NCBI GenBank assembly: GCA_009746045.1
Contig: RPFO01001896.1
Span: forward strand, 1-25,249
Source of the DNA: Mesostigma viride
Lineage: Eukaryota; Streptophyta; Mesostigmatophyceae; Mesostigmatales; Mesostigmataceae
DNA: 25,249 nucleotides
Direction of reading: 5' to 3'
Within the stretch, counting starts at the first letter, position 1. Each line of letters starts with the position of its first letter. The position numbers and the translations under genes are program-made. This document shows, piece by piece, positions 1 to 9,992 of this stretch. The notes beneath the pieces were generated by a model, which saw only the letters and a list, made by a program, of their open reading frames with translations, had not been told where the DNA came from and ran no database searches.

Positions 1-2792
1 GCTACGACGTCTGGGAGCTGGAGCCCGTGCTCAAGTGCCGCCGCGACAGGGGCGAGGACGTGTGCCGGCGCAAGCGCAAGCACGACGACGACGACGACGC
101 GAACATCCTCGCGCCCGACCTGAGCAAGTTCTCTCTCGTGCAGCGCGAGGCGTACGAGACCTTGCTGCTGGCGATCAAGGGGCTCAGCCCGGACCGCCGG
201 CTGTTCGTGGACGGGCCCGCGGGCACGGGCAAGACCATGGTCATCAACGCGGCGATGCAGCAGTCCGCGCGCGACGGCTTCAAGGTGGTGCCGATGGCGT
301 TCACGGGCGTCGCGTCGCTGCAGATGTGGGGCGGCCACACGTCGCATCACGCGTGCGGGTTCCCGCTCGAGCTCGACCTCGAGTACGGCTGCCGCGTGAC
401 GCGCAACTCCGCCAGGGGGCGCACGCTGTTGGAGGCGCACGCGCTCGTCGTCGACGAGATCGGCATGATGAACGTGGAGCTGATCCATCTCTTGCACGAG
501 CTGCTGGTCGAGCTCACCTTTGTCAAGGAGCCGTTCGGCGGCAAGGTCGTCATCTTCGCCGGCGACTTCCGGCAGGTGGCGCCCGTCGTCAAGGGCGCCA
601 GCGAGCTGGCGACGGCCGACGCCAGCGCGGTGCGGTCGCCGCAGTGGGTGGGCGTGCACCGGCTGCCGCTCGAGTTCAACTACCGCGCGCGCGAGGACCC
701 GGAGTACGCGCAGTTTGTCGCCGACGTCGGCATGGACAACGTCGCGTACGAGGCGGTGATCGACGACCGCACGCACCAGGAGGTGGCGATGATCCCGCTG
801 CGCATGGTGCAGCCGGTCAAGGACGAGGACGAGCTGATCGCGCACACGTTCCCCAACGTCAACGACGCGAACGCGTGCATGCGGTCCTCGATCGTCGCGG
901 TGACCAACAAGGCGTGCGACGACATCAACGCGGCTGTCCTGGCCAAGCTGGAGAACCAGGAGCGCAGCACGTTCAGCCACGACCGCGTCGCCAAGTCGGG
1001 GGAGAGGGTCTCCATGAGGACCCTCAACTGCGCGCGTCAAGACGGCGTCCCCGACCACGAGTTCAAGTGGAAGGTGGGCGCCGTGGCCATGATCACGCGC
1101 AACCTGTCCCACAAGGACAGGTTGCAGAATGGGACGCGCGTCGAGCTCGTAGACGAGCAAGACGGCGCGTTCCTCGTGAAGACGCCGGACGGGGAGCTGC
1201 ACGCGATCCCGCGGATCGCGTTCAGCATCGACGCCGACAAGTTCAAGATCCTCAGGATGGCCTACCCTTTCAAGGTACGTGGGCGCGCGCAGGGAGGGGC
1301 GGGGTGAGCGCCATGCGGTGTCGTTGCTTGCGATGTCGGCTCGCGCCTTGCGATCGTATGACTTGCGGTGGCCTTGGCTGAATGCTCCCTCGCTTTCCTC
1401 GATGTCTTGCTTGCTTACGTCCGCGCGTTTGTATGGTCGTCGCGCAGCTGGCGTATGCGGTCACGATCAACAAGTGCCAGGGGCAGACGCTGGAACGCGT
1501 CGGCCTCTGGCTCAAGCACGACGTGTTCGCGCACGGCCAGCTTTACACGGCGCTCACGCGCGTGGGCGCGAGGGGGCACATCCGGGGCTTGTTCGGCTAC
1601 GAGTTCGACGGCGTCGGCTACAGCAGGAACATCGTCAACTGGACGATCTTGCAGGGCGCGGGCATCAACATGCGCAACAAGGCGGAGGACCGCGTCAAGG
1701 CGCGCATCCGGAGGCGCCAGCGAGGCCGGCGCCGCGCACAGGCATCCGACGACTGGGAGCTGCCGGACCCGATGAGCGGCGAGCCCCAGGACAACGAGTA
1801 CGACAACCCCGACGACGAGGACACGTGGGAGCTCGGGGACGACGAGGCGTGCGCGGAGGCCGACCAGGCGTGCGCCGATGACGCGGCCAAGAGGCGGTGG
1901 AGGCAGGTCGTCGAGGAGCCACTGTGGGCGGACTTCATGCTGGAGAGCGACGGCGAACACGATCGCGACATCCTGCGGCAGGACGGCTTGATGTCCGACG
2001 GCGAGCCTGAGGAGCCCGAGCTGCTTTTGTACGAGGGTGGCGACAGCGACGAAAACGAGGGCGTGCCCGACCTAGGCGACTGTGAGGATATGGTAAGCAT
2101 ATGCTGACTGTGAGGATATGGTAAGCATATGCCGCCGCCGTCGTCACGAGATGAAAGCCTCCCTTGGCTGCACCGAGCGTGCGCGCCCGCTGCTGACGCA
2201 TCTCGTGCGCGTGTGACCTCGTGCGTGGCCGTGTGCGTGCCGCGTTGTTTTGGCGCTCAGGGGCTGGACGAGTACGGCGACCCGCTTGACGACGACCGCT
2301 GCGACGCGCCGTCGGCGCCCGACGACTTTTGCGAGGAGGTGAGTGCTGCTGGCCCATCTCGCGTGCTAGCGCCCTGTTCCGCGTCCACTCGTCCTCCTTT
2401 TTGTTGCTCACATTCGCCTCCGCGATCGCTTGCCGACCCTCACAGGACAACGACTCCGGGCTGGGCGCCGCCCTCGAGGACTTTCGCGACTGCGTGGGTC
2501 AATTCGACGACTACCCCTACGTACGTTTCCCGGTGCCGCTGTCTTTCTTGACGCGCGTTTCCTACCTCCGCCTACCTTTGCTGCGCGCGCCACGCGTCCA
2601 GGGACGCTGAGCCGATCGCCGTTCGATGCGGTTGCGTGTCGTGCGATTTTTCCCTTGCAGGACGATGACGACTCGGACCACTCGTACGCGGATATCCGAT
2701 CGGGCCCTGAAATCGGGCACGTGCCCGTGGGAGCGAAATGCCCTCCGGATTTCACGATGGAGGAGCGCGACGCGATAGCGGTGGGTCTTTGA
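1..2792 (+). CDS. PIF1/Helitron-type DNA helicase, C-terminal part, spliced, 5' end outside the window
   Basis: Inferred exons are <1-1274, 1448-2092, 2261-2338, 2446-2520 and 2661-2792, all joined in phase 0, stop TGA 2790-2792. The frame is open to the left edge (codons from base 3), so the true start is upstream; the GTG at 27 is not a start. Visible motifs: Walker A GPAGTGKT (213-236), Walker B VVDEIGMM (447-470), [20 protein letters not shown] (531-590), LKVG-like [13 protein letters not shown] with [10 protein letters not shown] (around 1066-1155), and across the first intron [22 protein letters not shown], then [14 protein letters not shown]. This order is characteristic of PF05970 PIF1-like helicases and closest to the helicase part of Helitron RepHel proteins. 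The family unwinds DNA 5'-3' using ATP. After [12 protein letters not shown] the protein becomes strongly acidic through exons 2-5, which I do not recognise as a domain. A Rep/HUH domain, decisive for Helitron, would lie upstream and is not visible, so a cellular or viral PIF1 remains possible. Confidence 0.88.
1275..1447 (+). other. Intron 1 of the helicase gene
   Basis: The donor AAG/GTACGT and acceptor GCGCAG/CTG remove 173 nt in phase 0. Splicing joins RMAYPFK to LAYAVTINK, which matches the ungapped family pattern RRQFPVRLAFAMTINK. This is direct protein-level support for the junction. Confidence 0.9.
2078..2132 (+). repeat. 28-bp tandem duplication spanning the exon 2/intron 2 border
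   Basis: A 27-base string occurs at 2078-2104 and again at 2106-2132 with one base between. Each copy contains the end of exon 2 and the full GTAAGC donor. Using the distal donor would put the in-frame TGA at 2105-2107 into the message, so the proximal donor is the productive one. Confidence 0.95.
2093..2260 (+). other. Intron 2 of the helicase gene
   Basis: Donor GATATG/GTAAGC, acceptor GGCGCTCAG/GGG, 168 nt, phase 0. The unspliced frame meets TGA at 2105-2107. The downstream exon (2261-2338, 26 codons) is acidic like the preceding tail. A second identical donor lies 28 bp downstream in a tandem duplication. Confidence 0.65.
2339..2445 (+). other. Intron 3 of the helicase gene
   Basis: Donor GAGGAG/GTGAGT, acceptor CCCTCACAG/GAC, 107 nt, phase 0. 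It joins two acidic exons (DDFCEE to [13 protein letters not shown]). Support comes from splice consensus and continued composition, not from homology. Confidence 0.6.
2521..2660 (+). other. Intron 4 of the helicase gene
   Basis: Donor CCCTAC/GTACGT, acceptor TTTTTCCCTTGCAG/GAC with a good pyrimidine tract, 140 nt, phase 0. It joins QFDDYPY to [13 protein letters not shown], and the last exon ends at TGA 2790-2792. Confidence 0.62.
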
Positions 2793-2852
2793 GCTTGCAG
2801 CGGTGACTCTTCCACTTCCCTTGCTAGCCGTTGCCAGCGCGCTCTCGGTGCA

Positions 2853-3625
2853 GGGCACGTGCTAGCGCGCGCGAGGCACCATGGCACCGCCTGGCCATGT
2901 CCACCCCCCAAACGATGGACCTGCGAGCCCCCACTTTGCACACATGATGGACTAGTGTGGGGCATGCCTCCTCCCAAGTTTCAGCCCAATCCAAGCTCGT
3001 TTTCATATTTTAGGACCCTGGCCCACCTCTAAGGGTGGGCACGTGCTAGCGCGCGCTAGGGACCATCGCACCCCCTGGCCATGTCCACCCCCCCAAACGA
3101 TAGACCTGCGAGCCCCCACTTTGCACACATGATGGACTAGTATGGGGGAAGCCTCCTCCCAAGTTTCAGCCCAATCCAAGCTCGTTTGCATGTTTTAGGA
3201 CCATGGCCACCTCTAAGGGTGGGCACGTGCTAGCGCGCGCTAGGCACCATGCACCGCCTGGCCATGTCCACCCCCCCAAACGATAGACCTGCGAGCCCCC
3301 ACTTTGCACACATGATGGACTAGTGTGGGGAAGCCTCCTCCCAAGTTTCAGCCCAATCCAAGCTCGTTTGCATATTTAGGACCATGGCCACCCTAAGGTG
3401 GGCACGTGCTAGCGCGCAAGGGACCATGGCACCCCCTGGCAATGTGCCATCCCCAAACGATTGACCTGCAAGGCCCCACTTTGCCCACATGATGGACTAG
3501 TGTGGGGCAAGGCTGCTCCCAAGTTTCAGCCCAATCCAAGCTGGCCCACCCCTAACGGTAGGCAGCCTTCCGCCACACTAGCGTTATTGCATGGCGCGCA
3601 AGGGACCATGGCCCCCTCTGGCATG
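2853..3625. repeat. Tandem array of ~184-bp repeats between the two large genes
   Basis: Copies begin with GGGCACGTGCTAGCGCGC at 2853, 3037, 3221 and 3400 (periods 184, 184, 179), with a degenerate fifth copy to about 3625. Each holds CACACATGATGGACTAG and a CCAAGTTTCAGCCCAATCC core. The period is not a multiple of three and no frame stays open, so it is non-coding. It probably contains the 3' flank of the helicase gene and the upstream region of the next gene. The core resembles that of the 191-bp arrays at 15417 and 20440. Confidence 0.9.
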
Positions 3626-3697
3626 CGTTTGCTGACCTCGCCTGCCCACTCGCGATCGCGTTCACGGTGCTTGTCGATTGCGCGGTCGCAGGCCGCG

Positions 3698-6600
3698 ATG
3701 GTGTTTTCGTCGGACGAGGAGGAGGACGTTGGAGACAACGATGCCTCAAAGGATTCGGAGCGCGGTCCCGCTGACGGGCGCGAGACGACCGTCGACGCCG
3801 CGCCGGGCGGGCCTGTCCCGGCGGTGGCGGGTCAGGTGCCGGCTGGAACGCACGGGGACGCCGCACCGCACGCCGCTGCGGCCGCCGGCGTGCCGGGTGA
3901 CCCCATCCTTGGGACAGCGGACCCTGCAGACCCAACGCTCGTGGGGACGGCGCGCGAGCATGGCCGGGACGTCGAGGGTCTCCTGACACACGTGCGCGGC
4001 GTCCTCGCGGCGTGCCGAGCGCTGCTGCCGCGACTGCAAGGGGTCCCACTCGGCGCGCCGCCTCGCCGCGACCCCGTGGAGGCGCTGTACGCGAAGCTGT
4101 GCGCGTCGCGGGCGCGCGGCGAGCTGGGCGGGCAGGACCGGCTGCGCTTTGACGGGGGCAGGGACGGCCTGGCCGGGTTCGGGGCGGCCTCGCTTGCGCC
4201 CGCCGAGTTCGCGATGACGTTGCTCCTGTGGTCGCGCGAGCACGTTGGCGGCTCGCCGCCGCTGCTGGTGAGCGACGAGTGCGAGCAGCTGCGCGGGCTG
4301 TTGGGCGGGGACGGCGACGTCGCGGACGTGGTGCGCCGGTTGCTGGCGCACGCGGATGCGCACACGTTGGTCGAGCGCACACCGTGCTGCGTCGACGCGC
4401 GCTGCGAGGCCGCGGCGGACGAGAGCGTGCTCGACTTGGTCGACCTCGGCGCGGGCGAGGGGACGCTCGCGGAGCGCATGGCGGCGCTGCTGAGGCGCGG
4501 GCGCCGGATGGCGCCTGCGTGGATTGCGGCGAGCCGGGCGCCAGCCGCGGGCGCCACCTCGATGGCGGGTTCCCTGCGAGCGTGCTGTTCCACGTCGCGG
4601 GCGGGGCGGACTTGCGCGCGTGCGGGGGGGCTGCCTGCCGTCGTCGCTTGACGTGCGCGTCGTGGACGGCCCTCGTGGGCAAGAGGTCGCCGCGGTCGCG
4701 CGCTGCGTGGCTTTGTGCAGGTAAGGGCCGGCAGCGGACTCGTTTTCTGCCACGCCGTCGACGGCGAGGCCGGTCGGTTCCGAGTCGTCGACGCGCTCAC
4801 GGGCGGCGTCACTGTGGAGACGCTGCGGCTGGATGACCTGGAGCAGCCCGTACTCGTGTGCATGTACGCCGTGACAGCGGCCGAGGACCCGGCGACAACG
4901 CGCGAGTCGTGGCCCTCGCAGGCAGCCACCTCTCCCGGGGCTGCCGGCGAGCGCGCTGCCACTGCAGAGGAGGCGCGAGGAGGACGCCACGGCCCCTGCT
5001 GCCGCTCAGGTGGCTCCTTGCCAGGAGCGGACGGGTTGCGGCGCTTGCGCCATGTTCGATCGGCTGATGGCGTCGCACGGCCACGTCCGGCTGTGCGCCG
5101 ACCGCACGCGCACGTTTTCCTGGCGCGACAACTGCTGCCACATGAACGCGGCGCTCGAGTTCGTGTGCGAGCTGCTGCTGCTGCTGCAGACGCCCGCCGT
5201 GTCGGGCTTGCGATTCCTGACGTGCTGCGCCGCGGGAGAACCCCACGACTGGGGCTGCGAGCTGGGGCTGGAGCTGCTGCGCTGCGTGCTGGGGTCGCGC
5301 AAGGGCGGGGCCGAGAAATGGACGCGCGGCGCGACGCGGTGCTGCGCGTGCTCGACAGGCACTTGCCCGGGCGAGTGGCCGCCGACCCGGACGACGCGTA
5401 TGACAACATGAGGATGCTGATGCAGCACGTGGCGGCCGGCGGCCCGCGCTGCGGCGAGCGCACCTGCGAGCTCGGCGTCAGGTCGGACGACGGCCCGGTG
5501 GAGCTGCCGCTGTTGGTCATCGACTGCCATGACGAGTGGGACGTCGCGACGCGCCTCGCGTCGGTGTGCCGAGAGTACGCGCCGGACGTTCCCGTGGCTT
5601 GCGGTCTGTGCCAGCAAAAGGACTGCGTCGCGCTGCGCCACTACGACGAGCTGCCGCGCGTGCTGCCCTTCGGCCGCCTGAACCAGCTGCCGCCCGGCGC
5701 CTATCGCGGGGCGGGCCTGCCAGAGACGATGCAGCTGACCCTGTCGGTCGGGCCGGCGCGGCGGCAGGTGCGCGTGACCGCGCGGCTGCGGGCCGTGGTC
5801 GAGCACACGGGCGGCCACTTTGTGCTGCTGCGCCGTCGACGAGCGGGCGCGCGGTGGGAGGTGGTGGACGGGCTCGCCAAGTTGGACGGCGTGAGCCACC
5901 GCGACCACGTCGACTTGGCGCGGCTCGCGAGGCTGACGGACGCCTGCTGCTACGTGCTGGATGAGCAGCCGGGCGCGACGCCGGCGCTCGACGAGATGGA
6001 CTGCGACGACGGCGTCGCCGCGCACACGCTCGTCGGGGACAGCGAGTCGGCCGTCGTGCGGGAGTGTTGGCAGGACTTCGTGCACCTGCAGGACGCGTGC
6101 GAGGGCCTCGCGCTGCGGCAGCGCAGCGACGTGGCGTTCAAGGGGCCGCTGTCCGCCCCGCTGGAGCTGCTGTACGCGGTGCTGTGCCGCTGCCAGGCGC
6201 AGAGCGCCGCGCGCGACCTGCGCTGCGTCACCTTCGACCGGGCGGGGCAGGTGGGCGGCGCAGGGGACGTGGGCGCGCGGTTTGCGCTGGCGCTGCTCAT
6301 GGCCGTGTGGCAGCGCGCGCAGGGCACGCAACAGCACGTGGACGCGGCGTCCGGCGAGCTGGAACGCGCGCTGGCGGCGTTCGAGCGGCGCGGCGACGAC
6401 GGGTCGCTGCTGTTCTCGCTGGAGCTCATGCTGTCACACGTCGACGCCCCGCGGTTGGTCGAGCGCGGTCCGTGGTGCGTCGCGTGCGGCCAGCCTGTCG
6501 GCACGGTCGTCGAGACCGAGCTGCCCTTGGTCGACTTGGCGCGCACGACGGGCGGCCTGACGCATCTCATCGCGGCGGCCGTCAAGGAGCGCGTGTCCAC

Positions 6601-8231
6601 GGGCGAGTGCGCGGCGTGCGGGTTCGCCTGTTGCCAGAGCTTGCGCAGACTCCACGGGCGCTTGCCCGCGTGCCTCGTGTTCCGCGCTACCGACGAAGCG
6701 GTCTTAAGCGCGGGCAGGGTCCCGCCGGACCGCTTCTCAGACTGGCTTGCCCTCGGCGACGACCACGAAATCGAGGTGGACCTGCGCCTCTGCGGCTTCG
6801 TCCAGCGCACGTCCGGCGACCGCCTCTCTTTCTGGCAGCGCGCCTGCGACACGCCCGACGGCTGGTGGGTCAGCGACGGCACGGGACCGGCGCGGCGGCG
6901 GCGCGACCGGGACTTGGCGGGCGGGGCGGCCACGGAGATGGTGTACGCGTACGAGGTGGCGGCCGCGGCCGGCGCCGCCTACTATGACGAGGACCTCGGC
7001 GACGCGGCCGATGCCCCCTTGGACGCGCCGGCGCCACGGGAAGCAGAGCGCGCGCCGCGTTCGCCCGTCGTCGTCGAGGCGATGGCCAGGACGAGCGTGC
7101 CTCGCACGCAGCGCCCGTCCGACCCATCGATGTGTCGCGCGATGACGACGTCGCCATCGACACGGAGTCCCTGACGCGACCGCTGGCAGCGGCGCCGCAC
7201 GACGACGACTGTGTGAGGACGGGCGAGGGGCAGGACACCACGCCATTCGCGTTCCGACCGCGCAGGGCCGCGCAGCAGCAGCCGCTGGTGGCGGACTGCC
7301 ATCGGTTCGTCACCTTCTTGCAGCAGAACGGCGGCGCGACTCTGCCTCCGAACCCGCGCGGCTCGTACAAGTGGGGCGAGAACAGCTGCCCCACCGACGC
7401 GGCGCTGGGGCTGCTGTACTTGGCGCTGGCGGTCACCAAGGAAGGTCTGCGCCTGCTGACGTGCCACCGCGCGGACGAGTCGCACGGCGACGCGTGCGCG
7501 CTCGGGCTGCTGCTGCTGTTCTGCATGCACGCGTCCAGGACCGGCAACGTGTCCATCATGACGCGCGCGAGGGAGGCGGTGCGGCCGCGGCTGGACGCGT
7601 CGCTGGGGAGGGCCCGCGGCGCGATGGACAGCGTGACATCTACCGCCGCGGGCCTGCTCCGGTACGTGGACGGCGTGTTCCTCGCCAGGGCGACTTCGCC
7701 TGCCGGGCGCCGTTCCCGGTCGACGGTCGGCTCGTCGACGTCAACAAGTTCACGCTCAGCCCGTGGGAAGCCGACCGCATGGACATCGACGAGCGCATCG
7801 CGGCCGCGTGCACACAGGAGCGCATGGGCGCGCGCCCGCCGTGCCACCACTGCGGGTCGCCCCGCTGCGTGCCTCGACGCTACTTTGACCGAGTGCCGCC
7901 CGTGCTCGTCTTTCTGAACGTCTCCAGCCACCTCCCGCTGATCAACTACGTCGGGAGCGGGCTGCCCAAGACGCTGGAGATGACCCTCTACATCGGCCGC
8001 GCGTGCGTGCAAGTGCGCGTCGCCTTGCGGCTGTGCGGGGCGGTCGAGTACCACCCAGCGCACTTTGTCGTCTTGCGGCCGGTGGACTTGGACGCGGGCA
8101 CGTGGGAAGAAGTGGACGACGGCCCGGGGCTGTGCGCCCCTGTCATCCGCATCCACCCGCGCATGAACCTCGTCGCCCTGGCCACCAAGACGACGGCGTG
8201 CGCGTACTCCGTGACGGTGCTCGATCGGTGA
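3698..8231 (+). CDS. Four-module USP-like (deubiquitinase-fold) polyprotein gene, frame-broken; possible pseudogene
   Basis: The ATG at 3698 opens an acidic, low-complexity leader (MVFSSDEEEDVGDND), followed by four related modules: A (about 4050-4870), B (5040-5975), C (6060-6975) and D (7270-8231, stop TGA 8229-8231). B and D keep a USP-like Cys box (DNCCHMNAAL, ENSCPTDAAL), Cys-rich pairs followed by LPRVLPF or VPPVLVFLN, and a His box with W..VD. A and C align to the same fold but lack Cys and His. The family cleaves ubiquitin or SUMO-type isopeptide bonds; activity here is inference. Reading passes from frame to frame near 4500, 4625, 4710, 4970, 5317, 7080 and 7686, so no single frame encodes it. 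The continuous stretch from about 5319 to 7060 covers the end of B and all of C. Third codon positions are GC-rich as in the helicase. An acceptor-like TCGCAG ends at 3690, so a 5' exon is possible. Homology to C19 or C98 is by motif reading only. Confidence 0.62.
4050..4870 (+). other. Module A: USP-like fold without catalytic residues
   Basis: PVEALYAKLCASR, LAPAEFAMTLLLWSRE and TLVERTPCCVDARC align to APLELLYAVLCR, VGARFALALLMAVWQR and RLVERGPWCVACGQ of module C. The Cys-box position holds Arg. Frames change near 4500, 4625 (a seven-G run) and 4710. Across the last break CVA joins FVQVRAGSG, matching LCGFVQRTSGD in module C. The His position of the active-type modules is not His here. Confidence 0.55.
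5040..5975 (+). other. Module B: USP-like domain with Cys and His boxes intact
   Basis: The candidate nucleophile is Cys 5136-5138 in WRDNCCHMNAAL. Then come LRFLTCCAAGEPHDWGCELG, a CGLCQQKDC cluster from 5600, LPRVLPFGRLNQ, and the His box EHTGGHFVLLR (His 5816-5818) followed by RWEVVDG (Asp 5867-5869). This order follows the USP plan of Cys box, Zn-ribbon-like Cys pairs, lP.vL, and GHY..l....W..vD. A frame change at about 5317 lies at an AAA run; one missing A would explain it. Confidence 0.6.
6060..6975 (+). other. Module C: USP-like fold without catalytic residues, uninterrupted frame
   Basis: FKGPLSAPLELLYAVLCR lines up with WRDNCCHMNAALEFVCEL of module B, with the nucleophile position Leu. 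RLCGFVQRTSGDRLSFWQR lines up with the His box of B and D but has no His. CGQ, ECAACGFACC and the LHGRLPACLVFRA segment keep the Cys-rich and lP.vL elements, so the fold appears kept while catalysis is lost. The whole module is in one frame, so loss of the residues is not a frameshift artefact. Confidence 0.58.
7270..8231 (+). other. Module D: USP-like domain with Cys and His boxes intact, C-terminal
   Basis: The candidate nucleophile is Cys 7387-7389 in ENSCPTDAALGLLYLAL. LRLLTCHRADESHGDACALG matches the equivalent part of module B. CHHCGSPRC and VPPVLVFLN follow, then EYHPAHFVVLR (His 8061-8063) and TWEEVDDG (Asp 8115-8120). C-x-x-D resembles the Cys box of USPL1-type C98 SUMO proteases as well as C19 USPs. 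The frame changes once at about 7686, where one missing base in a CC pair would restore the alignment to B. Confidence 0.6.
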
Positions 8232-8764
8232 ACACCGGGGGGAGGCGGGGGGGGGGGGGGAGGAGCGTGGATGCAACTCGTCACGCGGGAGTTGCGTGCA
8301 GGGGGGGCCAAGTCACCTGCCGTGCCCGGCATCTAGCGCGGATCGCGACGGTTTGTATGGCTACACGGCTGACACGTTCGCACGTTCAAGAGCACGCAGC
8401 ACGGTGAGTTCATCCTGTTGCGACCGTCCCAATCACCTTATAGTGCGTGAATGTGCAGCCTGCCTTGCGCAGACTAGAACGCAACCGCATTGCACCGCGC
8501 TCCATTCCAGGTACGTGCCCGTGTCCCAGTATCATAGTCCTCGCACTGACGCTGTGTGCAGCAGCTTGCCCTTCTACTCGATGCTAACGCGCGGTGTGCT
8601 CAGCTTGCCCTTCTACTCGATTGCCGGTGCTGACCTCCCATGGGGCAGGGTGAAGGCACATTGCAATCGCCGTCGGGGACGAGCTCGCGTGGATGTAACT
8701 CGGGGGAACGCAACCACATTGCAGCGCGCTTGATTCCAGGTACGTCCCGGTGTCCCGGTATCAC
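8232..8764. other. Non-coding 3' flank with a G-run and two short duplications
   Basis: A very G-rich tract lies at 8238-8262. A ~60-bp direct repeat is at 8477-8535 and 8705-8764 (GAACGCAACC...CCAGGTACGT). The string CAGCTTGCCCTTCTACTCGA occurs twice 38 bp apart near 8560 and 8600, with a diverged third copy near 10140. No supported gene. Confidence 0.7.
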
Positions 8765-9238
8765 ATTCCCTCACACTCCAGACCCACGCACCTTGCCAGC
8801 CCCCACACCAACCCACGCACGCATGGCAGCCCCCCCCCACACCCGCACACGCATGCCAGCCACCCCCCATTCCCACGCACACATGCTAGCCCCCCCACAC
8901 ACCCGCGCAACCATGCGAGCCCCCCACACCTTGGCAGCCCCCACACCGATAGGCCCCCATTCCCACGCACGCATGGCAGCCCCCACACACCCGGCGCATG
9001 CGTGCCAGCCCGCCACCATTCCCACACACGCATGCTAGCCCCCGCACACACACACGCACGCATGCCAGCCCCACCCCCAAGCCACCCATGTATGGCAGCT
9101 CCTGCCCACACCCACGCACATTCCCAGCGCCAACACAAACCCACGCACGCATACCAGCCTCCTTCCCCCACCACGCATGCATGGCAGCTCCACCCCACAC
9201 CCACGCACGCATGCCTGCCCCCCCCCACACCCACCCGC
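8765..9238 (-). repeat. C-rich ~31-bp minisatellite, block 1
   Basis: Degenerate repeats of CCCCACACCCACGCACGC followed by ATGCCAGC, with C runs of variable length. The long open frames over it (THACQPPP or GGAGMRAWVWG type) result from the repeat and exist in several frames on both strands. Strand is given relative to the G-rich form at 20996. Confidence 0.93.
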
Positions 9239-9507
9239 TGCCTGCTAGCAAGTACGTTGTGCTTGCATGTGGCTGCCTGCCGCATCCCCCTACCCACGCC
9301 ACTAGGCTCACGGCTCACGGTCCATGTCTCATGCCCCATTTCCCCTGCCAGCCTGCCAGCTTAGCAGTAGCAGCACCGCTTGCTGGTCTCCCCCTAATGA
9401 CGTAACATGTTCACACGTGGCTGCCTGTCCTTCATGACCCATGCCCCACGTCGCAAGCCTCATCGCTTGTGGCTCATACTCCATGCTTGCCTATCCACAC
9501 CCTCGCA
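9239..9507 (-). repeat. Reverse-oriented copy of the repeat-flank module seen at 16.6-17.5 kb and 23.2-23.8 kb
   Basis: CATGCCCCATTTCCCCTGCC and CCCTAATGACGTAAC...CACGTGGCTGCC are reverse complements, with divergence, of GGCAGGGGACATGGGGCACG and GGCAGCCACATGCACGAG near the (CCAG)n arrays. No gene is seen. Confidence 0.6.
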
Positions 9508-9992
9508 CCACGCCGGCCCCCACGGCAACCCACGCACGCATGCAAGCCCCCCCACACCCACGCACCACGCACGCATGGCAGCCACCCCACGAACCCAGGC
9601 ACGCATGCCAGCCCCCCCCTAAACCCATGCATGCGTGGCAGCTCCCCACCACACGCACGAATGCATGCCGCCCCCCCACACACGCATGGCAGCCCGCCCC
9701 GCCCCACATGCCTGCATGCCAACTCCGCCCCACACACACGCATGCATGCCAGGACCCCCGCCAACCCACGCACGCATGGCATCCACGCATGCCAGCTCCC
9801 CCCGACACCCGTCACCAACGTACCCCCCACAAACCCACGCATGCATGCCAGCCACCCCACAAACCCATGCACGCATGCCAGCCACCCCACACCCACGCAC
9901 GGATGCTAGCCACCCCACGAGCCCACGCATGCATGCCAGCCACCCGCCACATGCACGCATGCGTGCCAGCCCCCCCCACATGCGCATCCCCC
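9508..9992 (-). repeat. C-rich ~31-bp minisatellite, block 2
   Basis: Same family as 8765-9238: variable C runs, CACACCCACGCACGCATG and GCCAGCC. Degenerate, about 15 units. Open frames in it are artefacts of the repeat. Confidence 0.93.

Noticed and set aside
35-1381. 448-codon + strand frame overlapping the helicase
   Set aside because: Arg/Ala-rich out-of-frame shadow of the helicase exon, which carries all the motifs in the other frame.
3461-3697. In-frame extension of the USP-like gene upstream of 3698
   Set aside because: It reads through the 184-bp tandem repeats, so the extension is not likely protein; the ATG at 3698 or an unseen 5' exon is preferred.
4724-4730. CAG/GTAAGG near 4720 as an intron donor in the USP-like gene
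   Set aside because: The sequence right after it (VRAGSG) aligns to module C (RTSGD) without a gap, so a one-base frame break fits better than an intron.
3832-8276. Long minus-strand open frames antisense to the USP-like gene (up to about 560 codons)
   Set aside because: They arise from GC-rich codons on the other strand, show Arg/Ala/Pro-rich low-complexity translations and no family motifs, while the + strand shows conserved modules.
8765-9992. CRISPR array
   Set aside because: Units are degenerate and contiguous with no unique spacers, no cas genes are present, and the locus is eukaryotic.
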